Positions 8,495 through 16,425 of a DNA stretch of 64,000 nt are shown piece by piece. The DNA is taken from the NCBI GenBank assembly GCA_016125215.1, contig WGMF01000034.1, positions 1-64,000 on the forward strand, written 5' to 3'. A model generated the notes under the pieces. It was given only the letters and a program-made list of their open reading frames with translations, had not been told where the DNA came from and did no database searches. The translations under genes and the position numbers were made by a program. Each line of letters starts with the position of its first letter. The stretch's first letter is position 1. The DNA comes from Phycisphaera sp. GTDB taxonomy: Bacteria > Planctomycetota > Phycisphaerae > Phycisphaerales > Phycisphaeraceae.

Positions 8495-9250
8495 ATGATC
8501 GACCTCACGGGCAAACACGTCTTCGTCGCCGGCGGCTCGCGCGGGATCGGCCGGGCGGTCTGTGTCATGGCGGCCAAGGCCGGGGCGGATGTCACGGTCA
8601 ATTATGTGCGCAACCGTGCCGCCGCGGACGACGTGGTGAATCAGGTGACATCACTTGGTCGCATGGCGTTTGCGGTTCAGGCGGACATCAGTCAAAACGG
8701 GGCTGCCCGGGACGCGGTGGACAAAGCCGTCCAAGCCCTCGGTCAACTCGACGGGCTTGTGGTCACTGCGGGGGTCTTTGAGCCGGCGCCCATCGACGAG
8801 ATGACGCCCGAGTTCTGGGACCGCACGATGAGGGTCAACGTCAAGGGCACCTACCTCGCGGTGCAGTCCGCGATCCCGTCGATGCGCAAGCGGGGCGGCG
8901 GGTCGATTGTGATCTTCACCTCCACCGCCGGCCAGCGCGGGTCGGATATCTACTCGGCCTACGCCACGAGCAAGGGGGCCCAGATTCTCTTCATGCGTTC
9001 GATGGCCAAGGAGCTGGCCCCGGACCGCATCCGTGTGAACTGCGTCGCCCCGGGCTGGACCGAGACGGACATGGCCACCGATACGATCAACGCTCTGGGC
9101 AGAGAGGACATCGTTAAAAGCATCCCGCTCGGTCGCATCGGCCTGCCCGAAGACACCGCGGCCGCGACCTGCTACCTCTTGAGTGACCTGGCCAACTTCA
9201 TGACCGGCAGCACCATGACCGTCGACGGCGGCTTCGACATGCGCGGGTGA
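8495..9250 (+). CDS. Short-chain dehydrogenase/reductase
   Basis: A 251-residue classical SDR. It has the cofactor motif GGSRGIG (residues 13-19), VTAGVFEPAP in place of the usual NNAG (Val-Thr-Ala-Gly), a Ser in FTSTAGQRGS (about 143), the catalytic YATSK (Tyr about 156, Lys about 160), and a FabG-like end (TGSTMTVDGGFDM). It likely reduces or oxidises a 3-hydroxy/keto group with NAD(P)H; the substrate is unknown. The ATG at 8495 is preferred over a TTG at 8471, since the Rossmann strand begins right after it. It is 31 bp after the PhyH gene on the same strand. Confidence 0.88.
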   Translation: MIDLTGKHVFVAGGSRGIGRAVCVMAAKAGADVTVNYVRNRAAADDVVNQVTSLGRMAFAVQADISQNGAARDAVDKAVQALGQLDGLVVTAGVFEPAPIDEMTPEFWDRTMRVNVKGTYLAVQSAIPSMRKRGGGSIVIFTSTAGQRGSDIYSAYATSKGAQILFMRSMAKELAPDRIRVNCVAPGWTETDMATDTINALGREDIVKSIPLGRIGLPEDTAAATCYLLSDLANFMTGSTMTVDGGFDMRG

Positions 9251-9302
9251 ACCGGGCTGGGCAGGAAGGGCTTGGCCGGTCAACGGGCTATGATGTGGCC
9301 TG

Positions 9303-10424
9303 ATGTCATCGGCCAGAAAGAAAAAAGTCGTGGTGGCAATGAGCGGCGGCGTCGATTCGAGCGTGGCTGCGGCGCTCCTGTTGCGCGAGGGGTATGACGT
9401 GCTCGGGTGCTTCATGCGCCTGGGCAGCGCGGAGGAAGAGGCCCATGAACCGGTGGCCTGCGACACCAGCAGACCACACCACCAGGGCTGTTGCTCGGTC
9501 AACGACGCCCACGACGCACGCCACGTCGCCTCGATGCTCGGCATCCCGCTCTACGTGCTGAACTTCCGCAGGGAGTTCGGCAGGGTGATGGATTACTTTG
9601 CAAGCGAGTACCACGCCGGCCGCACGCCCAACCCGTGCGTGCGCTGCAACGACTGGCTCAAGTTCGGCAAGCTCGCCGAGTACGCCCGTTCGATGGACGC
9701 TGACTACGTGGCCACCGGTCACTACGCCCGCATCGTGGGCACGGGCCACGGCGCCCGCCTCGCACGCGGCGTCGATACGAACAAGGACCAGAGCTACGTG
9801 CTCTTTGGCGTGAAGCGCGGGGAGCTGACTCATATGGTGTTACCCATCGGCGGGTACGACAAGCCGACGATCCGAAGCATCGCCAAGGAGGTCGGCCTGC
9901 CCGTGTTCGACAAGCCCGACAGCCAGGAGGTCTGCTTCGTCCCGGACAATGATTACGCGGCCTTCGTCAGGCGACACACCGGCGAGTCGCGGGCGTTTCG
10001 TGAGGGCGACATCCTCGACACCTCGGGCCACGCCATCGGCAGGCACGGCGGACACCAGAACTTCACCATCGGCCAGCGGCGCGGCGTCGGCGTCGCGCTG
10101 GGGTACCCGATCTATGTCATCGACCGCGACCCCGTGAACAACACCGTCACCGTCGGCGGCCGTGAGGACCTCATGAGCACCGGGCTCGAGGCTGACCAGT
10201 GCAACTGGCACATCGAACCCCCGACCCAGTGGACCGCGTGTGGCGTCAAGGTGCGCTACAACTCGCGTCCCACGCCGGCCAAGGTCCGTTGCGTTGAAGG
10301 GGATCGCATGGAGGTCCGCTTCGACGAACCGATCAGTGCCGTGACACCGGGGCAGGCGGTGGTCTGTTACGAAGGCGAAACGGTCATGGGCGGCGGCTGG
10401 ATCAACCGGGCCACGCGGGATTGA
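9303..10424 (+). CDS. mnmA: tRNA-specific 2-thiouridylase
   Basis: A 373-residue MnmA, which thiolates U34 of tRNA-Lys, -Glu and -Gln using ATP and relayed sulfur. The PP-loop motif VVVAMSGGVDSSVAA is at the N-terminus. The first catalytic Cys is in PNPCVRCND and the second in SQEVCFVPDND. The C-terminal FTIGQRRGVGVALG and VTVGGREDLMSTGL segments fit the central and beta-barrel domains. Length matches the family (about 360-380). ATG 9303. A TATGAT hexamer ends 8 nt before it, consistent with a leaderless message. It is followed by murB after 79 bp. Confidence 0.96.
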   Translation: MSSARKKKVVVAMSGGVDSSVAAALLLREGYDVLGCFMRLGSAEEEAHEPVACDTSRPHHQGCCSVNDAHDARHVASMLGIPLYVLNFRREFGRVMDYFASEYHAGRTPNPCVRCNDWLKFGKLAEYARSMDADYVATGHYARIVGTGHGARLARGVDTNKDQSYVLFGVKRGELTHMVLPIGGYDKPTIRSIAKEVGLPVFDKPDSQEVCFVPDNDYAAFVRRHTGESRAFREGDILDTSGHAIGRHGGHQNFTIGQRRGVGVALGYPIYVIDRDPVNNTVTVGGREDLMSTGLEADQCNWHIEPPTQWTACGVKVRYNSRPTPAKVRCVEGDRMEVRFDEPISAVTPGQAVVCYEGETVMGGGWINRATRD

Positions 10425-10503
10425 ATTTGTCGGTCAACCCCGTCCCCACACACGTCGGCCTTGCCTTATCATGTCGCCTCGCAACAGGCGGGCAAGGTAG
10501 ACC

Positions 10504-11421
10504 ATGGATCAACTGCTCAAGAACCTGAACATCCCCCACGAGCGCGACGTGCCGCTGGGCCCGCTCACGTGGTATGGCGTGGGTGGCAATGCCAGGCTCC
10601 TGGCCCGACCGTCGAGCGTGCAACAGCTTTCGAGCCTCGTCGCACGGGCCCATGAACTGGGGATCAGGGTCTACGTCCTGGGTTCGGGTGCGAACCTGCT
10701 CGTCCGTGACGAGGGCGTCGACGGGCTGGTGATCCAACTCAGCGACCCGCACTTCAAACAGATGAAAATCGAGGGCACGAAGGTCACGGTCGGCGCGGGG
10801 TACGATCTGGCCAAGCTCGTGCTCGACACAGCCCGTGCGGGGCTGGCGGGTCTGGAATGTCTGGCCGGCGTGCCCGCGTCGGTCGGCGGGGCGATCCGTA
10901 TGAACGCCGGCGGCGCTTACGGCGAGATCGGACCGACCGTGCGCAGGCTGCAGGTCATGGACGCCAGCGGCCACGTCTATTACCGCGACAGCGACGACCT
11001 GGTTTTCAGTTACCGTAAGACCAACATCGTTGCCCGCCTGATCCTCGAAGCCCAACTCGAACTCGAACAGGACGACCCCGAAGAACTGGTCCGGCGCGTC
11101 AAAGAAATTTTCCTGGTTAAAAAGAACAGTCAACCGCTTGCGGACCGATCCGCGGGCTGCGCTTTCAAGAATCCGCCAGCCGAATCCTTCCCCGAAGATT
11201 CGCCCCACGCCGGCTGGTCGGCGGGCAAGTTGATCGACACGGTCGGCCTAAAGGGGTTCCGCATCGGCGGCGCGGAGGTCTCCAATCGGCACGCCAACTT
11301 CGTCACGGTGGACAAGACCGCGTGTGCCTCGGACGTGCTCGATGTCATCGATCACGTGCGGACGGTCGTGAAAGACCGCTTCGGCGTCGAGCTGGAGCGG
11401 GAAGTGGTTGTCTGGCCTTAA
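10504..11421 (+). CDS. murB: UDP-N-acetylenolpyruvoylglucosamine reductase
   Basis: A 305-residue MurB, the FAD-dependent reductase that makes UDP-MurNAc for peptidoglycan, supporting a walled planctomycete. FAD-binding motifs are PLTWYGVGGNARLLARP, YVLGSGANLLVRDEGVDGLV and LECLAGVPASVGGAIRMNAG; SYRKTNIV and NRHANFV follow. The position usually given as the catalytic Ser near the C-terminal third reads Cys here (SAGCAFKNPP), a variant I believe occurs in other phyla. It is the short type II form without the E. coli-type insertion. ATG 10504, with GGCGGGCAAGG upstream as a plausible ribosome site. Confidence 0.95.
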   Translation: MDQLLKNLNIPHERDVPLGPLTWYGVGGNARLLARPSSVQQLSSLVARAHELGIRVYVLGSGANLLVRDEGVDGLVIQLSDPHFKQMKIEGTKVTVGAGYDLAKLVLDTARAGLAGLECLAGVPASVGGAIRMNAGGAYGEIGPTVRRLQVMDASGHVYYRDSDDLVFSYRKTNIVARLILEAQLELEQDDPEELVRRVKEIFLVKKNSQPLADRSAGCAFKNPPAESFPEDSPHAGWSAGKLIDTVGLKGFRIGGAEVSNRHANFVTVDKTACASDVLDVIDHVRTVVKDRFGVELEREVVVWP

Positions 11422-11439
11422 GCAGCCGTTTTGCCTATG

Positions 11440-11462
11440 AAAAAGGCCCGCAATCGCGGGCC
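11440..11462 (-). terminator. Minus-strand Rho-independent terminator
   Basis: Read on the minus strand, a 7-bp GC stem (GGCCCGC with GCGGGCC, loop of four) is followed by five U. It lies just after murB, but the U-run is on the murB side, so it ends a transcript arriving from the right. No minus-strand gene is evident between here and 12051. Confidence 0.7.
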
Positions 11463-12051
11463 CGCAGCGGGGCCCGGAAGCGAGTCCCCGGGGTCGTGCT
11501 CACACTCGGTTAGGGGGGGTCCGAGGGGGTGTGACACGTTCCGGAAAGCCGTCCGGCTGATGCAACAAGCCGTGGTCGCACAAGCCCCTGACCCATTCAC
11601 CATCGACACTTCTTACAATATTCAACAGGCCCGCAACGGGGCGAAAAAACAAACACGCCGACCCGCTCTCGAAACATCGAACACACTTTCTTCACGACCG
11701 AGTGACACATGCCTGTCACCATTTGTGAATTAATTGAATATTTTTCATCTAACACCCGATTAGACCACTGGAAAGTGTCCCCGTGACGTTAGAATGGTGA
11801 TGTCTTCACGTCGCGCCTTTGCTGCCCGATCCCCTCGTGTGATTTTGTTCATCGACCGGGTGTTCGGATCAAGCCGCGACCTTGGAAGACCATCGGTCAG
11901 GGAACTCGACAACACCATCCGGGGATGCATATCGGGGGATGCATATCGGGGGATGGATATCCGGGGATGGATCGAATCGGATTGACGGCTGGCCCTCAAC
12001 GTTGCGGGCATCGAGCCGGGAGCACCACGAACGTGTATCCGAGGTTACATC
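11463..12051. other. Gene-free region with possible structured minus-strand RNA
   Basis: About 590 bp without a convincing gene. Hairpin-forming segments precede the minus-strand terminator: CACACTCGG at 11501-11509 pairs with the CCGAG...TGTG segment at 11521-11532, and a CCCCGGGG palindrome lies near 11490. An AT-rich patch at about 11733-11760 could hold a minus-strand promoter. Together these suggest a small non-coding RNA of roughly 250-300 nt on the minus strand, but I recognise no known RNA family. A 4 x 14 bp array lies at 11917-11972. Confidence 0.4.
11917..11972. repeat. Four tandem 14-bp repeats
   Basis: Exact 14-bp units start at 11917, 11931, 11945 and 11959, of the form ATC(C/G)GGGGATG(C/G)AT. 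They end 79 bp before the start of the LuxR-type regulator. Each unit is nearly a full helical turn and a half, so four sites would wind around the DNA. They may be operators, iterons or a simple minisatellite. Confidence 0.9.
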
Positions 12052-12969
12052 ATGTCGCAGGCAAAATGGGCGGACCCCCCGGAATCCCCGGAACCCCCGG
12101 AAATTTCTAAACTCCCGCCGCGCTCGGTCCCTCCAGTCCGCTCGCGTGGGAAGGGTCTGGGGTCGCTGGACGTTCAATTTCTCGCCAGGATGGTCAACGA
12201 GATTGCGTCGGCGCAGCGTCAACCCGCTGACCTGGCACGCGAGGTTTTACTCCGGTTGAACCGGGCCATCGGTGCACGTCACAGCCTGTTACTGTTGTTG
12301 AGTGATGCCTACCCGCACGGCCGATGCGCCGTGGAATCAGCCTGGGAGGAATCCGACAACAGCCGGGGGCAGACCTTGGCTCTGGCGCGGGCCATGCGCA
12401 CGATCGACCTGACGCGCCACCCTGTGTTTGCCGGCATGTTGAGTCTCGACGGGTTGCTTGTCACGCACAGACGCGGACATTTTTTGCAGAACGAACAATG
12501 GTACGACGACCCCCTGGCGAGGGCTTTGGATCTGGGCGTGGGCCTGGACAACCCCATCTTCTCCTGGCAGCGGTTGCCCAGGACGGGGTACGTCATGGCC
12601 ATGCACGCCTACCGGGCCCGCAACCAGCCGGCCTTTTCCAATAAAGATCGGTTATGGGTTCGGCTGTACCACCTGGCTATGGGCTGCTGCCTGATGCACT
12701 GCCTTTCACCCGAGCTGTTCCTGGCCGGCGACGCAACGCAATCTCTCTCGCCCCGACACCAGACGGTGCTCAACTGTCTCATCGCCGGGGACAGTGAAAA
12801 ACAAGTCGCCTACCGCCTGGGCATCAGCCAGCACACCGTCCACAACTACGTCAAAGCCATCTACAAACACTTCGAGGTGTCCAGCCGGGCTGAACTCCTG
12901 GCTCGTTTCATCCGTCAGCCCGTCGGCGAAACGCCTGCGCCGATCAAGTTCACACCGACAACGGTCTGA
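12052..12969 (+). CDS. LuxR-type transcription regulator
   Basis: A 305-residue regulator with a C-terminal LuxR/GerE helix-turn-helix at about residues 225-290: LSPRHQTVLNCLIAGDSEKQ, VAYRLGISQHTVHNYVKAIY, KHFEVSSRAELLARF. The N-terminal 200 residues look like a GAF- or autoinducer-type sensor without a receiver domain; no phosphorylation Asp pattern is seen. The first 35 residues are proline- and glutamate-rich (PPESPEPPEISK), encoded by CCGGAA repeats, so the true start could be later, for example the Met near residue 47. ATG 12052 is used. The 4 x 14 bp array upstream could be its operator. Confidence 0.8.
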   Translation: MSQAKWADPPESPEPPEISKLPPRSVPPVRSRGKGLGSLDVQFLARMVNEIASAQRQPADLAREVLLRLNRAIGARHSLLLLLSDAYPHGRCAVESAWEESDNSRGQTLALARAMRTIDLTRHPVFAGMLSLDGLLVTHRRGHFLQNEQWYDDPLARALDLGVGLDNPIFSWQRLPRTGYVMAMHAYRARNQPAFSNKDRLWVRLYHLAMGCCLMHCLSPELFLAGDATQSLSPRHQTVLNCLIAGDSEKQVAYRLGISQHTVHNYVKAIYKHFEVSSRAELLARFIRQPVGETPAPIKFTPTTV

Positions 12970-13041
12970 AGTTTTTCTAATCAACTGTAGTCAGTACGCC
13001 CCGGCTTGAGTTGTGGTGGGCGGCGATCATCGTGGCCGTCG

Positions 13042-13818
13042 TCAGCGAGTCACCGCGACGACCACCGCGTCGGGGGTTCCCAGTGATGGCATCATCCGGC
13101 CGGCGCTGGCGTAGTCTCCGAACCTCCCGACGTGCACGAGCGTGAGCGGTTTGCCGTTCGCGTCCGTGGAACGCATCAGGCGTGGCAGGCCCAGTCCGAG
13201 GGACAGGGTTTTCGATGCGATCGCCTGTGCGGCGCGACGGGCGTTTTCGACCTCCGCGAATGCACCGGTCTGGATCGCAAAGGCGCGGGCACGCATTTGC
13301 TCGGCGAGGGTTTGTCTCATCGCCGGGTCGGTGGTCTGCCGCCAGGCCTGTTGCAGGTCGGAGTAGCCCTGCGTCCACTGCCCGAGCTTCTGGCGTGCGA
13401 TGCCTGCGTAGTACCAGGCGTTGACGCGGTTGCGCCCGTCGAGTTTGCCCGCGGCCTGTTCCAGGCTCTGCGCCGCCTCGTCGTATCGGCTCTGTTCCGA
13501 CAGAACCATGCCCAGCGTCGCCATCGAGTCGCCTGCCGTGCGCGGGTCGGTGCTCTGACGCGAGAGGGAGAGGTAACGCTCGGCGTTGCCCAGGTCACGC
13601 AACTGATAAGCGGCAAGCCCCGCGAGGTAAGCCGCCTCGTGTCGCTGGGGCGACGAAGAATCCACCGCCACGGGCACCGCCCACCGATACGCCGCGGCGT
13701 AGTCCCCTTTCACATAAGCCGACCCCGCCCGGTCGACCTCCACACGCCGCTGCGTCGCACAGCCGAGGGCCAGCGATAAACCACACACCAACAGGATGGC
13801 TCGTGACCAGAAGCTCAT
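13042..13818 (-). CDS. TPR lipoprotein with SPOR domain
   Basis: A 258-residue predicted lipoprotein. The signal peptide ends in the lipobox LALGC (Cys about residue 20). TPR-like helical repeats follow (AYVKGDYAAAYRWAVPVA, AAYLAGLAAYQLRDLGNAE, NAWYYAGIARQKLGQWTQG). The C-terminal 75 residues form a SPOR-like domain: FAIQTGAFAEVENARRAAQA and TLVHVGRFGDYASAGRMM. SPOR domains bind denuded glycan strands, so a septal or cell-wall role is plausible. ATG 13818. It converges on the LuxR-type gene, 72 bp apart, without an obvious terminator. Confidence 0.8.
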   Translation of the reverse strand: MSFWSRAILLVCGLSLALGCATQRRVEVDRAGSAYVKGDYAAAYRWAVPVAVDSSSPQRHEAAYLAGLAAYQLRDLGNAERYLSLSRQSTDPRTAGDSMATLGMVLSEQSRYDEAAQSLEQAAGKLDGRNRVNAWYYAGIARQKLGQWTQGYSDLQQAWRQTTDPAMRQTLAEQMRARAFAIQTGAFAEVENARRAAQAIASKTLSLGLGLPRLMRSTDANGKPLTLVHVGRFGDYASAGRMMPSLGTPDAVVVAVTR

Positions 13819-13930
13819 TTACGCAGTGTAACACCCCCTCAACACCCACGGGATACAGATATCAGTCCGCCGTGACAGGTTTTCAGCCACGATCAGATTG
13901 ACTTAACACCACTGACACAAAACGGGTGCG

Positions 13931-14150
13931 GGGAAGCAAACGCAGATTGCGCGGATTTCACAGATCAGACCTGAACCGCTCTAACCGCCGAGACACCGAG
14001 GACACCGAGGAGACCGAGAATACCCAAGGAACGGTATGACTTTGTATTTGGATTTCTCGGTGATCTCTGTGTCTCGGTGGTCAATTTCCCTCTCCCATCC
14101 CGCAATCAAAATCTGCGTCATCTGCGAAATCTGCGGTTTCTGTTTCGACG
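13931..14150. repeat. Long imperfect palindromic repeat, copy 2 (inverted)
   Basis: About 220 bp, matching the reverse complement of 5603-5808: ATCTGCG-like units, CACCGAGGACACCGAG units, then complementary CTCGGTG and CTGCGTCATCTGCG units. It lies between a convergent lipoprotein gene and pdxJ and takes up half of the 426-bp gap; the rest holds the pdxJ promoter and nothing else I recognise. Confidence 0.85.
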
Positions 14151-14207
14151 CTCACGATGTGCTCTATGCATTCTTAACTCGGGGTTCAGTCGTGATGCCG
14201 GGCGGGT

Positions 14208-14235
14208 TTGAACGAAACTCCCGGGGGTGTGATAT
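14208..14235 (+). promoter_or_regulatory. Putative pdxJ promoter
   Basis: TTGAAC at 14208-14213 and TGATAT at 14230-14235 with a 16-bp spacer. The -10 box ends 9 nt before the pdxJ ATG, so transcription would start almost at the start codon. Confidence 0.45.
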
Positions 14236-14244
14236 CGTGGTGTC

Positions 14245-14979
14245 ATGCCGACGCTGGGTTTGAACATCGACCACGTGGCCACGCTGCGCCAGGCGCGTCG
14301 TGAGACCGAGCCGGACCCCGTCTGGGCGGCGGTCGAGGGGCAGCTTGCGGGGGCGTCGTGCATCACCGTCCACCTGCGTGAGGACCGCAGGCACATCCAG
14401 GACCACGACGTGCTTCGCATCAAAGAGGTCTGCCGGGTCAAGCTCAACCTCGAGATGGCGGCGACCCCCGGGATGGTGAAGATCGCTGGGAAGATCAAGC
14501 CGCACATGGCAACGCTCGTGCCCGAAGGCCGGATGGAGGTGACGACCGAGGGCGGGCTTGACGTGGCGGGCCAGCTTGCGAAGTGTAAGCGTGTGGTGAA
14601 GTCACTGCGTGACGCCGGCGTGTCGGTCAGTGCGTTCATCGATGCGGACCAGAGACAGGTCGAGTCGGCTGCGAAGGCGGGCTTTGAGTGGTGCGAGATT
14701 CACACCGGGCCCTACGCACGGGCTTTTGCCGGGGCTGTGGGGAACATGGACGACGCAAAACTTGCCCGTGAATTGGCGAAAGTCACCGACGCCGGCCGAT
14801 GGATTGAGGCGTGCGGTATGCGCTTCAACGCCGGCCACGCATTGAATTACCTGAACGTCAAACCCATTGCCCACCTTCCGGGGGTCCGCGAGTTGCACAT
14901 CGGCCATTCGATCATCAGCCGATCGGTCTTCGTGGGGTTGCGTGAGGCGGTACGCGAGATGGTCTGGCTCATCGGATAG
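14245..14979 (+). CDS. pdxJ: Pyridoxine 5'-phosphate synthase
   Basis: A 244-residue PdxJ, the TIM-barrel enzyme that closes the pyridoxine ring from 1-deoxyxylulose 5-phosphate and aminoacetone phosphate in the DXP-dependent vitamin B6 route. Motifs include LGLNIDHVATLRQAR (residues 4-18), ITVHLREDRRHIQ, KLNLEMAAT, ATLVPEGRMEVTTEGGLD, SAFIDADQRQVESA, EIHTGPYA and HIGHSIISRSVFVGL at the C-terminus. Length fits the family. The GTGTGATATC stretch upstream lacks a ribosome site, consistent with leaderless translation from ATG 14245. An SGNH-like gene follows 9 bp downstream. Confidence 0.96.
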   Translation: MPTLGLNIDHVATLRQARRETEPDPVWAAVEGQLAGASCITVHLREDRRHIQDHDVLRIKEVCRVKLNLEMAATPGMVKIAGKIKPHMATLVPEGRMEVTTEGGLDVAGQLAKCKRVVKSLRDAGVSVSAFIDADQRQVESAAKAGFEWCEIHTGPYARAFAGAVGNMDDAKLARELAKVTDAGRWIEACGMRFNAGHALNYLNVKPIAHLPGVRELHIGHSIISRSVFVGLREAVREMVWLIG

Positions 14980-14988
14980 GACCTCCAT

Positions 14989-16101
14989 ATGAAAGACCGC
15001 GAGACTGGGAAACCGGTGTGCCACTGGCGGCTTGCCCGCCAGTGCTCCAGACTCACGTTCATGCACTGGCGGGCAAGCCGCCAGTGGCACCCGAACCGGT
15101 TTCTGTTGCTTATTCTCATGACCGTGATGATGTTGTGTCCTAACATTCTGTTAGCCGACGACGCCCCCGCTGAAAAAGTGCCCTGGGTCATCCAGCCCAA
15201 CGACCGTGTCCTCTTCGTCGGCGACGACATGACGCAGCAGATGTTCTACACCCGCGCGGTGGCGACCGGCTACCTTGCCATGAGGCCCGACGACAACCTG
15301 CGGTTCTACAACGGCGGCAAAGACGGCTCGACCGTCGGTGATGCTCTCAAGTGGATCGACGACCTGCTCGCGCTGACCAAGCCGACCGTGGTGACGGTTT
15401 GCTTTGGCTTGAACGATGTCACCGCCGACCCCGATGCGGACAAGGTTGTGACACGCTACACACAGGACCTGCAATCGCTGATCCAGCGCATCAAGGCCAG
15501 CCCCGGCGTGCGCAGGGTTGCGGTGATTTCGCCGCCGCCGATCCAGACGGGCATCGGTCCGGAGGGTCGGTTGCTCGGTGTGAATCTGACCATGCAGCGC
15601 CTCGCGCAGGCTTGTCGGGACGTGGCGGTGGGGGAGGGCCAGGTTTTTATTGACCTCTTTGAGCACATGTGCAAGGTCTATGACGCGGCGAACACCTCGG
15701 GGGGTGAGCCGCTGACGTATGCGGGCAAACTCCCGACCGAGGCCGGCGCGGTGGTGGTGGCCAGCATGGTGATGTGGGGACTCGGCGTCGAGTCTGCGCA
15801 GATCGAGCCTGTGGGTTGGTCGCCGGTCAAGCCCGAGTCGATGCACAAGGTTCGGCAGGTTCTGGCGTGGCGGATCGAGCCGGTCTCGCTGGAACAATCG
15901 CAGAAAAGCCGGGCGGTTTACGGGTCTTTCCGCAGGTTTGACGAGTTGGTCTTCCGGGCCTGGCGTTTAGCGCCGCGTAAGCCCAGCGGCCCGACCCGCG
16001 CGGAGTTGATGGGCGATGCCGAGATGGTCTGGACTGAGATCACCCGGTTGAATCTCGAGCTTTACGGTCGAACCGGCGTGGTGGAGGCCTCGGACCGGTG
16101 A
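14989..16101 (+). CDS. Secreted SGNH/GDSL-like protein, catalytic residues altered
   Basis: A 370-residue protein with an SGNH hydrolase fold: block I (VLFVGDDMTQQ), a Gly region (YNGGKDGSTVGD), block III (CFGLNDVT) and block V position (LPTEAGAVVVASM). The usual GDS nucleophile reads GDD and the usual His of block V is absent, so ordinary esterase activity is doubtful. A signal peptide core (FLLLILMTVMMLC) lies near residues 39-51. Ahead of it, codons about 11-34 are made by a palindromic repeat (15018-15090). ATG 14989 has AGGACCTCC upstream; an ATG at 15061 inside the repeat would give a normal-length signal peptide. Follows pdxJ by 9 bp. Confidence 0.75.
   Translation: MKDRETGKPVCHWRLARQCSRLTFMHWRASRQWHPNRFLLLILMTVMMLCPNILLADDAPAEKVPWVIQPNDRVLFVGDDMTQQMFYTRAVATGYLAMRPDDNLRFYNGGKDGSTVGDALKWIDDLLALTKPTVVTVCFGLNDVTADPDADKVVTRYTQDLQSLIQRIKASPGVRRVAVISPPPIQTGIGPEGRLLGVNLTMQRLAQACRDVAVGEGQVFIDLFEHMCKVYDAANTSGGEPLTYAGKLPTEAGAVVVASMVMWGLGVESAQIEPVGWSPVKPESMHKVRQVLAWRIEPVSLEQSQKSRAVYGSFRRFDELVFRAWRLAPRKPSGPTRAELMGDAEMVWTEITRLNLELYGRTGVVEASDR
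15018..15090. repeat. REP pair (family A) inside a coding start
   Basis: Two 28-bp arms, 15018-15045 and 15063-15090, are perfect inverted copies separated by 17 bp. Each arm is itself a hairpin (CACTGGCGG with CCGCCAGTG). A second copy of the pair lies at 23198-23271 with the same arms but a different spacer. The element lies in frame inside the N-terminal region of the SGNH-like gene. Confidence 0.92.
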
Positions 16102-16425
16102 GCGCGATTCTCCCCACGACCCCCGGCCGGCGTACGGAAGGACTCCCCATCGGACTGGATGGGCTCAACAGAAGGGGTTTTGACTTTTTGAACAGGGCAC
16201 TTGCGGTTGATGGGACAAGTATTTAGACTCTTTTGACCCGGCGCAGCGGGCGTCCTGACGACGTGGTTTGGACGCGGTTGCGTGGTGGACGGGCAATACG
16301 GTTTGGTTTGGAATTGGTGGGACACAGCCGACCCAACTCGCTGAACGTCGAGCACGCCCAAGCGTGTGGGTGGCCAACCCCTCTGCCCCAGCCCCGAAGA
16401 ACCCCATTAGCGATGGAGGTCTCCC
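16102..16425. other. Leader region of the secretin gene
   Basis: A 324-bp gap. The only clear signal is a ribosome binding site GGAGGT at 16415-16420, five bases before a TTG start, which fixes that unusual start. An AT-richer patch with TATTTAGACT near 16216-16225 might contain a -10 box. No gene or stable terminator is seen. Confidence 0.5.

Noticed and set aside
11460-11500. SRP (4.5S)-like RNA because of CCCGGAAGCGAG
   Set aside because: The GGAA loop is present but the conserved asymmetric loop and flanking pairs of SRP helix 8 are not.
11431-11733. 100-codon plus-strand frame after murB
   Set aside because: Low-complexity, no ribosome site, overlaps a strong minus-strand terminator.
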